From: Coprococcus sp.
GTDB lineage: Bacteria > Bacillota > Clostridia > Lachnospirales > Lachnospiraceae
Assembly (NCBI GenBank): GCA_016297325.1
Contig: JAEDGW010000016.1
Span: forward strand, 1-34,445
Direction of reading: 5' to 3'
DNA: 34,445 nucleotides
Shown here: in pieces, positions 10,501 through 17,207 of the stretch
How positions within the stretch are numbered: position 1 is the stretch's first letter
Layout: every line of letters begins with the position of its first letter
Made by a program: the position numbers and the translations under genes
Notes under the pieces: generated by a model
Seen by the model: the letters and a program-made list of their open reading frames with translations, nothing else
The model's database searches: none
What the model was told of the DNA's origin: nothing

Positions 10501-12859
10501 CTATGTCATCCACCGCATTCTGTTCTGACGGTCTTATGAGTTTCCAGCCACCATCGGTTCCATTCCCATCTCCATGCGCATATATAAGGGCGTTTCCCTG
10601 AGCGCCGATAACTGTTGCATTGGCTCCTCGCTGCTTAATATATGTACCTGAAAGATCTGTTGTTCCATTTAACTCAACGGCAGCACCATCCGCAACATAA
10701 CCTGCGACACCTCCGCCCTGCCATATATACTTATCCGCTTTTGTGTTTTTCAGGTCTTCACCTCTTGTGGACACAGCATTGCTGCCACCAAGTTTTAAAA
10801 CGCAGCCTTCTGAAATCCTTGCAGCTATGCCTCCATATCCATGTGCCATATCATCCACGTTACCGTCACGGCCTGCCCACGGATTTCCCACATCTGCTGT
10901 GACATTGTTGACTTCAAGATATACAGCACCTGCCGCATCGCCTGTCTGTCCAATCTCTCCGACCACGCCGCCATGATAATATGCGAACTTTACATATGAA
11001 GATGTTACAATGCAATCACTGATAACCAGACTGCTTGAGAGCGAGCTGCTCATAACATGTCCAACAAGTCCTCCATAAGAGCGTTCGCATCCTTCCCCGG
11101 ATTCTACATACACTGTTTTGCCACTTATTGACAAATACGAATTATCAAGTTCCAATGAACCAATCAGGCCGCCTAGCTGAACATCTGTATCCGCAGAACC
11201 TATACCATTTGCCTGACCCGGGTTGCCCTTTGTAGCGTTTCCGGCAACTGTCACCTTTGCTGAATCTGACACTGCGACTTCAAGTCTCTCTGGGAATTCA
11301 GCATTCCCAGAACCATCTAATATGTATTCTCCAAATGCGCCTCCAACCAGACCTGTATTCGCATCCGTCGCTTTCATTGTACCACCGGAGACGATCACCT
11401 TGCCTGCTGATCCGCCGCTCAGTAAATCAACATTATATGCAGCACCTGCCACACCGCCTGCGCTTCTTTTTCCTGTCACCACAGAGCCTGATAACGTGAG
11501 ATCTACATCAGAAGTAATGTCGATCACCGCACCGTCTCCTGCATAACCTACAAGTCCGCCTGCGTTGCCTGTATGTTCACCCACTGCGCCATTACCTGAG
11601 CTTGTCACTGTCATGCCGTTTATTACAGGGACCTGACTGTCACTGTTTTTCGCCATGTTGACACTGAGTTTTGCACCTGCACCAAGCTCTCCGACAAGTC
11701 CACCTGCATTGCCACCATTGGTTGACTTTACCTCACCTGAGAGAGGCGGTACATAGCCATCAAGCACAACTGTACAGCCTGCACCTAAGGTTCCACATAC
11801 AAATCCTACGTTGCCTGCGCTTTCAATTTTTGCGGAAGGAGAAGTGTATCCTGCCATAGTTCCAGCTATGTCAAGAGTTCCTGCCAAACCGTCTATTGTT
11901 CCAAACAGACAGCCCATCACTGCATCATCCTGAATTTTACCCTCATTGGAAGTTGCAGACAGAACGCCGGAAAACGTATGAGATTCCGTATCTTTCAGCT
12001 CATAGTGTCCGGCTATCATAACCCCTCCTGATCTTCCAGTCCAGGTTATCTTATTTAACTTTATCTCTGCGCCAGACGTGACGGTTCCGAACAGTGCTGT
12101 ATCAATAAACAGCTCACCATTGACAGTCAGACTACCCTCAAAAGGATATTCATCAGTTCCAATGCTTGAGAAATGATATTTACTGCCATTCCACTCTGCT
12201 GCTCCATTTTTTCCCGAACCTGAAGCATCAATCTTTCCCGTTGAATCTATAATAATCTTCTGACCTGCCAGGTCTGATGCTTTACAGTTCGACAAGAGGA
12301 TGAGGGACGTGGCATTGCTTACGAGTATAGCTCCGTCAGAGGTCTTTCCTACACCTGAAGTTTCGGAATTCTGGGTAAGATCATCAAGGCTCAGTACTCC
12401 CACTGCTGCAAGCTCTGCCATATCCTCTTCTGATTCTGCATCTTTAGTCCCAGCCGTATCCTCTGTCACTTCCTCTGTTGTTCCGTCTTCCGGCGACATC
12501 TCTGTGCTGTCAGCCGGCATGTCTTCTGTTGATGCCTCTGTGCCGTCAGCCGGCATGTCTTCTGTTGATGCCTCTGCGCCGTCAGCCGGAATTGCATCAG
12601 GCTTTTCTTCAGTTGTAATTTCTTCCATGTTTTCAGAATTATCTGAAGTTGTATCTGATGATCCGTCTGATGATCTGTCTTCCGTAGACGCACTTATGCG
12701 CTCTTCATTATTCTCTTTTTCGTCTATATACTCCTGACTAACCGTCTGAGTGGATGTGTGTTCCTGATATGCTGATCGTGCCTGAACATCCGCCGGCAGT
12801 GAACTTATCATAAGACTTGCCGCCAGAATGCCAGCCAGTAATTTACTGTATCTTCTCAC
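1505..12859 (-). CDS. Giant secreted repeat protein (about 3,784 residues), probable matrix or adhesin
   Basis: One uninterrupted frame of 11.4 kb. I prefer the GTG at 12859 over the ATG at 12874 because AGGAG lies 7 bases before that GTG, while the ATG has no ribosome site. A classical signal peptide (basic RRYSK, hydrophobic core, VQA|RS) is followed by about 120 Ser/Thr/Asp/Glu-rich residues with three 12-residue repeats. From about residue 385 to 2755 there are roughly 20 GG[LVIF]xG motifs (GGLVGELG, GGLIGRV, GGFVGC and others) between short beta strands, as in GLUG-type or parallel beta-helix surface proteins. The last 1,000 or so residues lack them and look like separate beta domains. 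No LPxTG, C-terminal membrane helix or S-layer motif is visible. It sits between TasA-like genes on one strand, so I infer a secreted matrix partner of the fibre. Confidence 0.9.
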   Translation of the reverse strand: MRRYSKLLAGILAASLMISSLPADVQARSAYQEHTSTQTVSQEYIDEKENNEERISASTEDRSSDGSSDTTSDNSENMEEITTEEKPDAIPADGAEASTEDMPADGTEASTEDMPADSTEMSPEDGTTEEVTEDTAGTKDAESEEDMAELAAVGVLSLDDLTQNSETSGVGKTSDGAILVSNATSLILLSNCKASDLAGQKIIIDSTGKIDASGSGKNGAAEWNGSKYHFSSIGTDEYPFEGSLTVNGELFIDTALFGTVTSGAEIKLNKITWTGRSGGVMIAGHYELKDTESHTFSGVLSATSNEGKIQDDAVMGCLFGTIDGLAGTLDIAGTMAGYTSPSAKIESAGNVGFVCGTLGAGCTVVLDGYVPPLSGEVKSTNGGNAGGLVGELGAGAKLSVNMAKNSDSQVPVINGMTVTSSGNGAVGEHTGNAGGLVGYAGDGAVIDITSDVDLTLSGSVVTGKRSAGGVAGAAYNVDLLSGGSAGKVIVSGGTMKATDANTGLVGGAFGEYILDGSGNAEFPERLEVAVSDSAKVTVAGNATKGNPGQANGIGSADTDVQLGGLIGSLELDNSYLSISGKTVYVESGEGCERSYGGLVGHVMSSSLSSSLVISDCIVTSSYVKFAYYHGGVVGEIGQTGDAAGAVYLEVNNVTADVGNPWAGRDGNVDDMAHGYGGIAARISEGCVLKLGGSNAVSTRGEDLKNTKADKYIWQGGGVAGYVADGAAVELNGTTDLSGTYIKQRGANATVIGAQGNALIYAHGDGNGTDGGWKLIRPSEQNAVDDIGNYGQILRLRMSDTEKTGLPTDFITLDSSTYKVKIKQLSAGSSFSGSEITVKSMEEFALLAVTWQSQGVFSADAGITTSNWSSIKTKKIILGGDVDLTGTGITGLTRDETPLSSSGTVATNEIKDSYEYFYSGEFNGGGHTIKLAVGEAYGYRGSTPVKTGELASGVIHGHAYNGLFAGATGQIKNVTIGGQINVVGVWWDQFNNNGTVRDIYAGGYAAILSTTTSVTIENVTITVSENIGSVDDVASSFRVNIYSGGLCGYVNNNGTITLGADGSPVTSGTNIDIISPKKGSTENRSKGNYMNSGGLIGRVKSKNVTINCDNVVLNGFIDIEKVANPQIGALICWIEYNGTSTSNPENTKVNIKRVTVDGQRITAKSGTSIGGMFGHKWAETMVTFKEYTSGTEFALDIKNMTFATTAAKSAVGGLVYRANGKWTLPAGAINIEKADISFNAGSGELGMLVYKGGDETKNKNQRGALYIEMTDNWTRSYRIDPDNVKISSPGLTIYDEFAARLAVNLTNGVLGDSACADATNGMNGIISLATENRAGVGVVSGCNTYQNQTAYGKDKTNRYSRYYYNLDTIMNSAGVNSGEYADSAEKLLIWSVYTYASSSLKRYFNKWSVDKVKTIGAASGVADLDMKGLSYYALNEDSSNIIVKNARITFYNSEIENREQTASNKQTRLETSQHYLMHCGLFYNVAVGMNVTGVTFAGSVGKPQKGSAIFSGALCCGEIKGNGSTNILEIVLSDITLDGLKVTGGEKNYAPLLIGSIGGYADFKITTVKTSGYENLNSAAGSSLMGNVGNSSTATMITGTFKDIRLPDKKVGNTGIFSRATLMNMFSYKDGGVGSIVYNFNKDEDWKDGNHANSADGNYIHHVTYGKEISDSVQYKDLQHFYYDKELYNSDAGLVRYENSGSMENKPSFSSYLPYVYNTYNASSKLYEIVVNQRVSDMISGCGTYGHPYVITDPLEMSSIAEYINSQNAKAGWKIRITDDQTENHTDKSSVDKDTVYVYEGNQWAEAKCTDAENDRWTVVEGGKTLSNKVMHRYILSAYYDIQAPENTKNPNESRILSLNDFVGLGTDIYAFRGVIVSTNGSTIKISGDVGNGFIRYSYGSVLKDINIEYDAVKKTDAAYTGRNLTYNKGDILTQKKYNEVTYSPKVFWGGVIGCVLGGDNIIDNVKVTFDSNWKLALGGSANNLIQAGGYVGSVAGGGVIFRNMNVTGGLADNNIAKGTDAGSDVSVNTVNSDSAKQLSFYINPYVGRVLDGYAFSENCTLDNGNKNYKINRITLPIGEKDIVTAVSEDKSQFTTTINNAQGLLIFSAIVNSGAAAGGDSANNGTKAYSGLSETYTGQTSDGNYNFGNGIYGKVRNASYAYVGANADDSDERLVRADFDRSVSDDTRTPGFSSMSSRDLDAETNAPYLVRNYSNDSTFYVSGWNGNSYNKLSVVLADNTTYDMKSYGLGYQGISARYVSSAFDTDYKNGNPLVWGASYVKPLINGFDGNGSTIKVNMNVNEYALDDFHAVSVGGVFNLIRAAKTSELNKNMNGSLVQDLNITESSVSLQYYSADGTGNQDIDGFDAANSSEKGQSCVGVGGFAGNSSQNGINNVSESRYTIEKVNLTEVTVDGPVSAGGIMGSTSMGNREVIYDAGLMLSNRNREDNYFCADIKDCTYDSIQVSAHYFAGGFIGYAGNNNKIFKWDIINSGGNDTLITSLTVSEKAYSVVGKNSTVKNSCSWDKDGSVCAAGGALGAACTKFYVNKGSAVDAPYAKFTDVKVVSENTKIRNKAQSSANHRLSDAGTVVGRVANAECVIRNIEVTATSAVVQATTSAGGILGCTNSNNKKIKLENCKVTGAVIEKANLTSGGLIGGVYWLKGNTVIEINKCQVLSSKISGSGDPVSAGGFVGCNLGSQPLCISGCVLDDVQVNSEDNKQGWNGLAVGSMGDEVAAIYVYDTLIKASSVYGTSVGGLTGSLHNTVLASNVRIDGITVNGKNNGILFGVVNNSQKKTCLAGISIKNCSGKLYDESFSKLALGTKAYISFADYNNAAKSAVPGSETNLMNASAVSPYVNTSPKSSLALYGGESETTPKYLYGDSVSWTKSDTGAFQMTAEQIFKEAVGQSAVGDGLYQYSSIGMSYSDFDFTSSFSTYNANQTEKAVQDFPVLQITGGNTDAIEKYLNIVTNGGYGQAKTCSAVTVDESVYEYKDGKFVKNVGARSPLIIKDKDKSTMSFSASSDYDNDKNRFTLLTVTFKIDDDHAYNVFVPVLVRRVLEVDFTATLSYGTHYNIEDYKGLKGHVLDSYGNPMTGYLTYTYGSAEGTPVEYGWQNYVDAGGDVSQTMEKKIHFVQTDRIPAGTQLTLVDCQDANKTAYYYTVTGSETEKNKFNLGDFESSDGKKFSSGSIGERLGVTVQEDNSGLFVEVQKDGKPVGADASDDHDYPKATVLKDGRYYRLKTSDDNADKLYSVTMKEVTYTENYYLVVTMMSEDKTVVANGYVITEFDGDIPYNIHYMLRKEASETPEEDGHSNSASTYQISSGYSQVLTENTDDLGGRVKQLVTAAENKLKVSVKDEVTFPNGQAYINDKDQIYDPDQLYQRFVANLQIVQDKSISYASFPSGTSGEVKFYAYEENEVTEGGATKTVRTYYRYAYSESERKKVWSPIAGNGKDCAAKYNWTSDGGNMELILSEDGSLENAISLQGLRDYIRGGKRTGDSRFYIEAVMDAELPALGLDVIPKSTLADGTPENYAKLNYVSQLSTEKKSLSYSSTRASYSNTQIAYYQKGSQGSTITYNADNIDQLGINLLDLDENLDADKTHALIATTAVYDLHEVRNLESLLKRSKYVKFSLSLSRKNDSAGATESYTPLGVDSASYMNVRVTSPNAGNISCGNDGKWTWTVPKSYYIDENTGNIKTSDIFDGSSIIQAVTLLVNIDNVEDSGHFFANYNVTLTAELFGETTDDNGQILAVSLDRPDPENDNVIYTLTKIKPEFVDEKASSGKSGS
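12485..12591 (-). repeat. Three 36-bp tandem repeats inside the giant gene
   Basis: Three near-identical 36-bp units encode the 12-residue unit ADGTEASTEDMP and variants near the N terminus of the giant protein. Two units are nearly identical at DNA level and the third has diverged. The length is a multiple of three, so copy changes would alter a flexible acidic stalk without breaking the frame. Confidence 0.85.
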
Positions 12860-12909
12860 TGGGCATCTCCTCATCTATCTCGTTATTGTAGTTATTATGT
12901 ATCTTTTGT

Positions 12910-12969
12910 TGTTGCTTGCTATTATTTGCTGTTGCTTAGTGTTATTTACTGTTGTTTCCGGTGTTTTAT
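12910..12969. repeat. Three degenerate 20-bp tandem repeats upstream of the giant gene
   Basis: Units start at 12910, 12930 and 12950 with TGTTGCTTGCTATTATTTGC, TGTTGCTTAGTGTTATTTAC and TGTTGTTTCCGGTGTTTTAT. They fill most of the gap between the stop of the 336-residue gene and the giant gene start, so they are transcribed as part of its leader. Role unknown. Confidence 0.7.
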
Positions 12970-12990
12970 CTGTCAACAGATGATCCCATA

Positions 12991-14001
12991 CTAGTTATCA
13001 GTGATTTCCTCACCTTTAACTTTTATATATTCTTTCATCGCTGTCCAGCCTGTTGGCAGAGTGGTTTTATCTGATTTCCTGTAAAATGGTATCACATAAT
13101 CACCCGCTCCCTCAGCCTGATTCATGACAAATGTAAGGCTGCCATTTTCTTTATCATACACATACTTTTTTCCGGACGGCAGATTGTATGACTCGTTCCT
13201 TGCAGCTATCTTGTCAATAAAGAATTTATCTATCTCAAGTTTTCCTGCATCCCACGTAAGAGTGACCTTTCCTTTTCCTGATGATATCGTCACCTCGTAG
13301 TTAAATGCATCATATGTATTGGCATCCAGATTGGAATCCGTGTCAAGAAAAGTTCCCTTACAGGAAAATTCCTCCATAACGGACTCAACACCCGGAGATA
13401 TAACCACAGCAAGTTTCTGATTTCCTGTATATGCTGTATTCCTTGGCTTGGCAACGGCGATTATCTTAACCTTGTCGAGATCTTCTCCCGGAATCTCAAC
13501 CACATAATGATCTGCCTGGGGCTTTCTTCCCACCAGCCTGACTCCGGCATTCCCCGTGGTGTACTCGCCATTTTCCGTTTTTTCCAGCGATACGTCACCG
13601 GCATCTGTTTTTCGACAGGCTGTATAAATGCTGCCTTCACCACCATTTACAAACTTTATACTCATGTCATATACTATATCATTTTCATTTATAAGACTTG
13701 TATTACCAAATACATAATTATAAATATATATATCTATGCTTATTTTGTCCGATCCAACCTTGTCTTTATCATATTTTATTACTTTGTCCGCATAATCTGT
13801 CTCTGATGCATCCGAAGCCGCAAGCTGCAGATAGTTAGATGTAAATCTAATCGTATCTTTGTCCCGGTTGCTCACTACACCTTTCTGATAACTCTGACTC
13901 ATGTATGCAGCAAAGCTGCCCCCTATCGCCAGCGCAAGGCATACCACCGCAGCAGCAACCATCAGTACTGTCTTCTGTTTTGGTCTGTCTGTTATCTTCA
14001 T
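12991..14001 (-). CDS. TasA-like exported protein
   Basis: 336 residues, ATG 15 bases after the stop of the preceding gene, with GGGG 7 bases upstream. The head is basic (KITDRPKQK), the helix spans about residues 11-28, and the junction GGSFA|AYMSQS at 31/32 is the member of this cluster closest to Bacillus TasA (GTWA|AFND). The mature part includes a likely beta-rich domain and ends without an anchor. It immediately precedes the giant gene in the operon. TasA-family subunits assemble by donor-strand exchange through the freed N terminus; whether this protein does so is inferred from the signal only. Confidence 0.85.
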   Translation of the reverse strand: MKITDRPKQKTVLMVAAAVVCLALAIGGSFAAYMSQSYQKGVVSNRDKDTIRFTSNYLQLAASDASETDYADKVIKYDKDKVGSDKISIDIYIYNYVFGNTSLINENDIVYDMSIKFVNGGEGSIYTACRKTDAGDVSLEKTENGEYTTGNAGVRLVGRKPQADHYVVEIPGEDLDKVKIIAVAKPRNTAYTGNQKLAVVISPGVESVMEEFSCKGTFLDTDSNLDANTYDAFNYEVTISSGKGKVTLTWDAGKLEIDKFFIDKIAARNESYNLPSGKKYVYDKENGSLTFVMNQAEGAGDYVIPFYRKSDKTTLPTGWTAMKEYIKVKGEEITDN

Positions 14002-14016
14002 AGCTGTAACCCCACA

Positions 14017-14733
14017 TTACTTATTCTGTGCAAATACATAGAATATATCTGTTTCTTTTGTTGTGTCTTTCCACGTGATATCTATAACATAATATGTCAG
14101 GTATTTCGACTTAACATTTGGATTTGAACCAGTGAGTTCATCCGCCGTCAGCGCTCCAGACACCCAATACAAAGGCTCTGCATGAACCTGAACTTTATCA
14201 CCTTCATCAAAATTTACTGCATGTTCTTTATCGTTTGCATAGCTGTAATTGGAATCATTCCCTGTCCCCTTATTCAGAAAAGTACCTTGGAGCGGTGAAT
14301 TCTTATCATATTGATACTTAAATCCACCGGCACTTATCGAACCATCTTCTGTCTCTTTAGCCGCATAAACATTGAACTCCAAACCTCTTAGGTTGGTAGT
14401 ATGTGCTATCTCAAGCTGTTGTTCTCCCATCTCACTGCTCACACTGATAACTCTCTGTATATGAACAGTTTTTGTGCCATCCTCATCTACAGTCACATCA
14501 TCATCAGTATAAGTCATATCTATTGATGTCTGTGCACTTCCATGAGGTCCAAGCACAGCAATCTTACTGGGTGCATTTACCTGGACAAGCGTCGCAATGT
14601 CGGATTTGCTTGAAAACCAGGCAAATGTGACGGCAACTATAGCCGTCATCAAAACGGCACACACAAGAATCATATAAACAAGTTTCCTGCGATCCATATT
14701 CTTTTTTTCCCGCGTTTCTGCCTTTCCTGCCAT
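14017..14733 (-). CDS. TasA-like exported protein, small member
   Basis: 238 residues, the shortest complete member. ATG at 14733 follows GGGAG by about 6 bases and lies 14 bases after the previous stop. A second in-frame ATG at residue 13 is possible but has no better ribosome site. The helix spans about residues 19-35 and the processing junction AVTFA|WFSSK falls at 38/39. The mature protein has a long Thr/Asp-rich section and ends in a beta-strand-like stretch (YYVIDITWKD...FYVFAQNK). It lacks the WxEGxD motif found in three other proteins of the locus. Tight spacing on both sides marks it as part of the fibre operon. Confidence 0.85.
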   Translation of the reverse strand: MAGKAETREKKNMDRRKLVYMILVCAVLMTAIVAVTFAWFSSKSDIATLVQVNAPSKIAVLGPHGSAQTSIDMTYTDDDVTVDEDGTKTVHIQRVISVSSEMGEQQLEIAHTTNLRGLEFNVYAAKETEDGSISAGGFKYQYDKNSPLQGTFLNKGTGNDSNYSYANDKEHAVNFDEGDKVQVHAEPLYWVSGALTADELTGSNPNVKSKYLTYYVIDITWKDTTKETDIFYVFAQNK

Positions 14734-14747
14734 ACTAACTCCCTATA

Positions 14748-15989
14748 TTATTCGACGATAGCACTCACATACATGAATTTCGCTTTATTTCCAATATACT
14801 CATCTGCCAGATTATAGTATCGGCTGCACTTATTGAGCAGCTCACTGGACATATCACTGTCTATTCTATCATCCGTCACAGTCTGCTGCACATCAAGCGC
14901 ATCTTCGCCATTAAAGAACAGCTTGCTGCCGTTGCCGGTCATTTCCTTCTGTTCATTTATAAACTCTATAAGACTGTTGTAATCTTCGTTATTCTCTATG
15001 TCTGTGAACAGATCTCCATTCTGCTGTCTGTTGGCATAAATGTAATTTCTAAAATACTTTGGCCATACCCAGTACAATGTGATCTTATACGGAACGTCTT
15101 TTTCAAACACGCCCGTTTCAAGCCCCACATCCCTGGCTGATATAGTAAATGTATTGCCACATATTCCGGTATTATCTTTGTAATCACTTACATCTTCCGG
15201 TCTGAGCCAGCCCTTATATCCATCATCATTCAGCTCCCTGAAAACCAATATATGTCCATCAATAAATCTCTGGATTCTCTGATCCTCAAGCCATATCGCA
15301 CGGCTGTTGTCTGTGGTCTCTGCGTCTCCAGCTTTATAATTGTTCGCGTGGGTAAGCGTATATCCTTCCAGCTTTACCGTTACTGTTAAACTGCTGTGTC
15401 CCGTCTCTTTGGGTATGACGTAAAACTCAAACTTTCCGCTGGCTCCCGGCTCCAGAACCTCCTGCCTGTCCTGATACCAGGCGATATTATTATTCCCAAT
15501 ATAATATTTCTGTTCTCCTGTCTTTTCAGTGTGCGTTGCAAGGTCGTAATATTTTGAATAAGTTTTTTCTTCTCCACCATCAAGGATAAGTTTTTTATTT
15601 ACTGTTATTCCACCCGCAGATGTTCCTGAGTCAGTCCCTGTTTTTTCATTCCAGTAATAACCGAGCTCTGAATCCTGCCTTTTCCCAACACTTGCAATCC
15701 GGAATGCACTATCTGAATCCGCCGACACATCACTCGTGCTGCCCTTTATGACATTGTTCGCCACAAACCAGGCAATACAGATGGCGATGATGGCGATAAG
15801 TGCGGACAGAGCCAGCACGATACTTCTCGCCGCTTTCTTCTTCTCTCTCCTAATCTCCTGACGAAGTTCCTCGCTTGACATATCTTCCAGGTCTCTGTTG
15901 CTTTCGGATTCTGCCGAATCTCCGCTTGTCTCTCCATTCTTTTCGGTTGTTTCTCCGAACTCGTCAAGAAAATCATCTTCATTTGCCAT
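14748..15989 (-). CDS. TasA-like exported protein with a long acidic cytoplasmic head
   Basis: About 413 residues from the ATG at 15989. Two in-frame GTGs at 15995 and 15992 lie 5 and 8 bases from the AGGAGG and could also initiate. The first 50 or so residues are very acidic and then basic (EELRQEIRREKKK), longer than in the sister proteins, followed by a helix at about 56-72 and the junction ICIA|WFVANN. The mature region is the longest of the small subunits and has aromatic, beta-rich character. The long head resembles that of the 412-residue protein upstream and may interact inside the cell before processing (inference). Confidence 0.85.
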   Translation of the reverse strand: MANEDDFLDEFGETTEKNGETSGDSAESESNRDLEDMSSEELRQEIRREKKKAARSIVLALSALIAIIAICIAWFVANNVIKGSTSDVSADSDSAFRIASVGKRQDSELGYYWNEKTGTDSGTSAGGITVNKKLILDGGEEKTYSKYYDLATHTEKTGEQKYYIGNNNIAWYQDRQEVLEPGASGKFEFYVIPKETGHSSLTVTVKLEGYTLTHANNYKAGDAETTDNSRAIWLEDQRIQRFIDGHILVFRELNDDGYKGWLRPEDVSDYKDNTGICGNTFTISARDVGLETGVFEKDVPYKITLYWVWPKYFRNYIYANRQQNGDLFTDIENNEDYNSLIEFINEQKEMTGNGSKLFFNGEDALDVQQTVTDDRIDSDMSSELLNKCSRYYNLADEYIGNKAKFMYVSAIVE

Positions 15990-16087
15990 CACCACTCACC
16001 TCCTTTATAAACACCTTTAGGGACATAGCAAAACAGGCTTTTTCGCTTCCGCACACCTATATCACTTGTCCCTTTTTCAATCTTTGT

Positions 16088-17074
16088 CTATTTTGTTGCT
16101 ACTCCTGCGAGCTTGACGGTTACATCATAGGTCGTAGGATCGTCTTCTATGGATTTTCCATTTACACAGTCGGCATCTGTTCCCTCCATCCAGATGTAGA
16201 CATGAACCACTATTCCATCATAGCCGACACCCTTGGCTATCGGCTCCGAGTTATCTGGGATAGTGAAGTTATCACCATTCTTAGTTGCCGCCCAGTTCTT
16301 GCCGCTTGTAGTAAGCTGATCAGTATAATGTTCACCATATATATACGGATATGTAACTTTGCCAAGTACCGGTGTACCGGCTTTGTTCTGTATGCTTGTC
16401 CAGCCATTCATAGCCGTGCTGTCATTGCCTTTTCCTGTCTCATCATTTACAGCGTAGACAAGTCTTAATTCTTCTGTGCCAGTCGGAGTCTTGCCATCCT
16501 TATCTAATGGCTGTGTAGTAATTGCGACACGCATTGAATCAGTCACAGTTGTTGAACCGTCACCCGTATGAGCATTTACCACGATTGGTTCGCTCTCCCC
16601 ATCGTCTGCCAAATACACATCAGCTTTACCGGTATCAGTAATTGTATACACTATATAATCACTTCTTATATATGCATGGTAGTCCATACCCGCTTCTCGG
16701 TAAGTTCCAGGTTTGACACTGTCATTTTCCAGCAAAAAATCAGGTTTTTTATAACTGGTTATCAATCCTTTTTCATTCCATCCCTGACATGTATACCAAT
16801 CTACCAGATTATCGGTTGACGCCGGGCTTAGTACCGCGCCTGTCGTATATGCCTCCAATGATTCTTGCTGTCCTCCATGCTGTACACCATCGGAAAGCTT
16901 TGCAATTTGCAATATAAATCCATTGGTTGTTGCACTGATAGTTGACGTCTTTGCAGTCACTTTATTGTTAGCTACAAACCATGCATATGTTGTAGTTGTC
17001 AATGCTATAGCTGTAATTACAAATGATATTATGCCTAGCACAAGCTGTTTCTTTAGTTTTCTAATCTCTTCCAT
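16088..17074 (-). CDS. TasA-like exported protein with WMEG motif
   Basis: 328 residues; ATG at 17074 has GAGGTGAG about 6 bases upstream. The basic head (MEEIRKLKKQ) and helix (about 11-28) end in TTTYA|WFVANNKVTA, almost the same as the 281-residue protein (STYA|WFVSNNKVTA), and both continue with a similar Thr/Ser segment, so these two are close relatives. The C-terminal part carries VVHVYIWMEGTDADC, shared with the 295- and 412-residue proteins. It is separated from the upstream subunit gene by a strong hairpin, so it may be expressed at a lower level than that gene. Confidence 0.87.
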   Translation of the reverse strand: MEEIRKLKKQLVLGIISFVITAIALTTTTYAWFVANNKVTAKTSTISATTNGFILQIAKLSDGVQHGGQQESLEAYTTGAVLSPASTDNLVDWYTCQGWNEKGLITSYKKPDFLLENDSVKPGTYREAGMDYHAYIRSDYIVYTITDTGKADVYLADDGESEPIVVNAHTGDGSTTVTDSMRVAITTQPLDKDGKTPTGTEELRLVYAVNDETGKGNDSTAMNGWTSIQNKAGTPVLGKVTYPYIYGEHYTDQLTTSGKNWAATKNGDNFTIPDNSEPIAKGVGYDGIVVHVYIWMEGTDADCVNGKSIEDDPTTYDVTVKLAGVATK

Positions 17075-17141
17075 ATGTTCTCACCTCACCAGTCAGACAT
17101 TTTAAAATGCAGAAACCCGTATCTCATTTCTACCCTTTAAA

Positions 17142-17172
17142 ATGTCCCCCGCGCCACAACCGCGGGAAACAT
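17142..17172 (-). terminator. Strong GC-rich hairpin between subunit genes (attenuator or processing stem)
   Basis: On the minus strand ATGTTTCCCGCG pairs over 12 bases (two G-U) with CGCGGGGGACAT around a 7-base loop. It lies 36 bases after the stop of the 281-residue gene. The bases after it are ATTTTAAAGG rather than a true T tract, so a partial terminator or a stem protecting the upstream mRNA is more likely than a full stop. Confidence 0.6.
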
Positions 17173-17207
17173 AATGTGAATCTAGTTTTATATAACTAAC
17201 ATGTGCC

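Noticed and set aside
1935..12737. Many plus-strand frames of 60-145 residues within the giant gene
   Set aside because: Shadow frames opposite one long intact coding frame.
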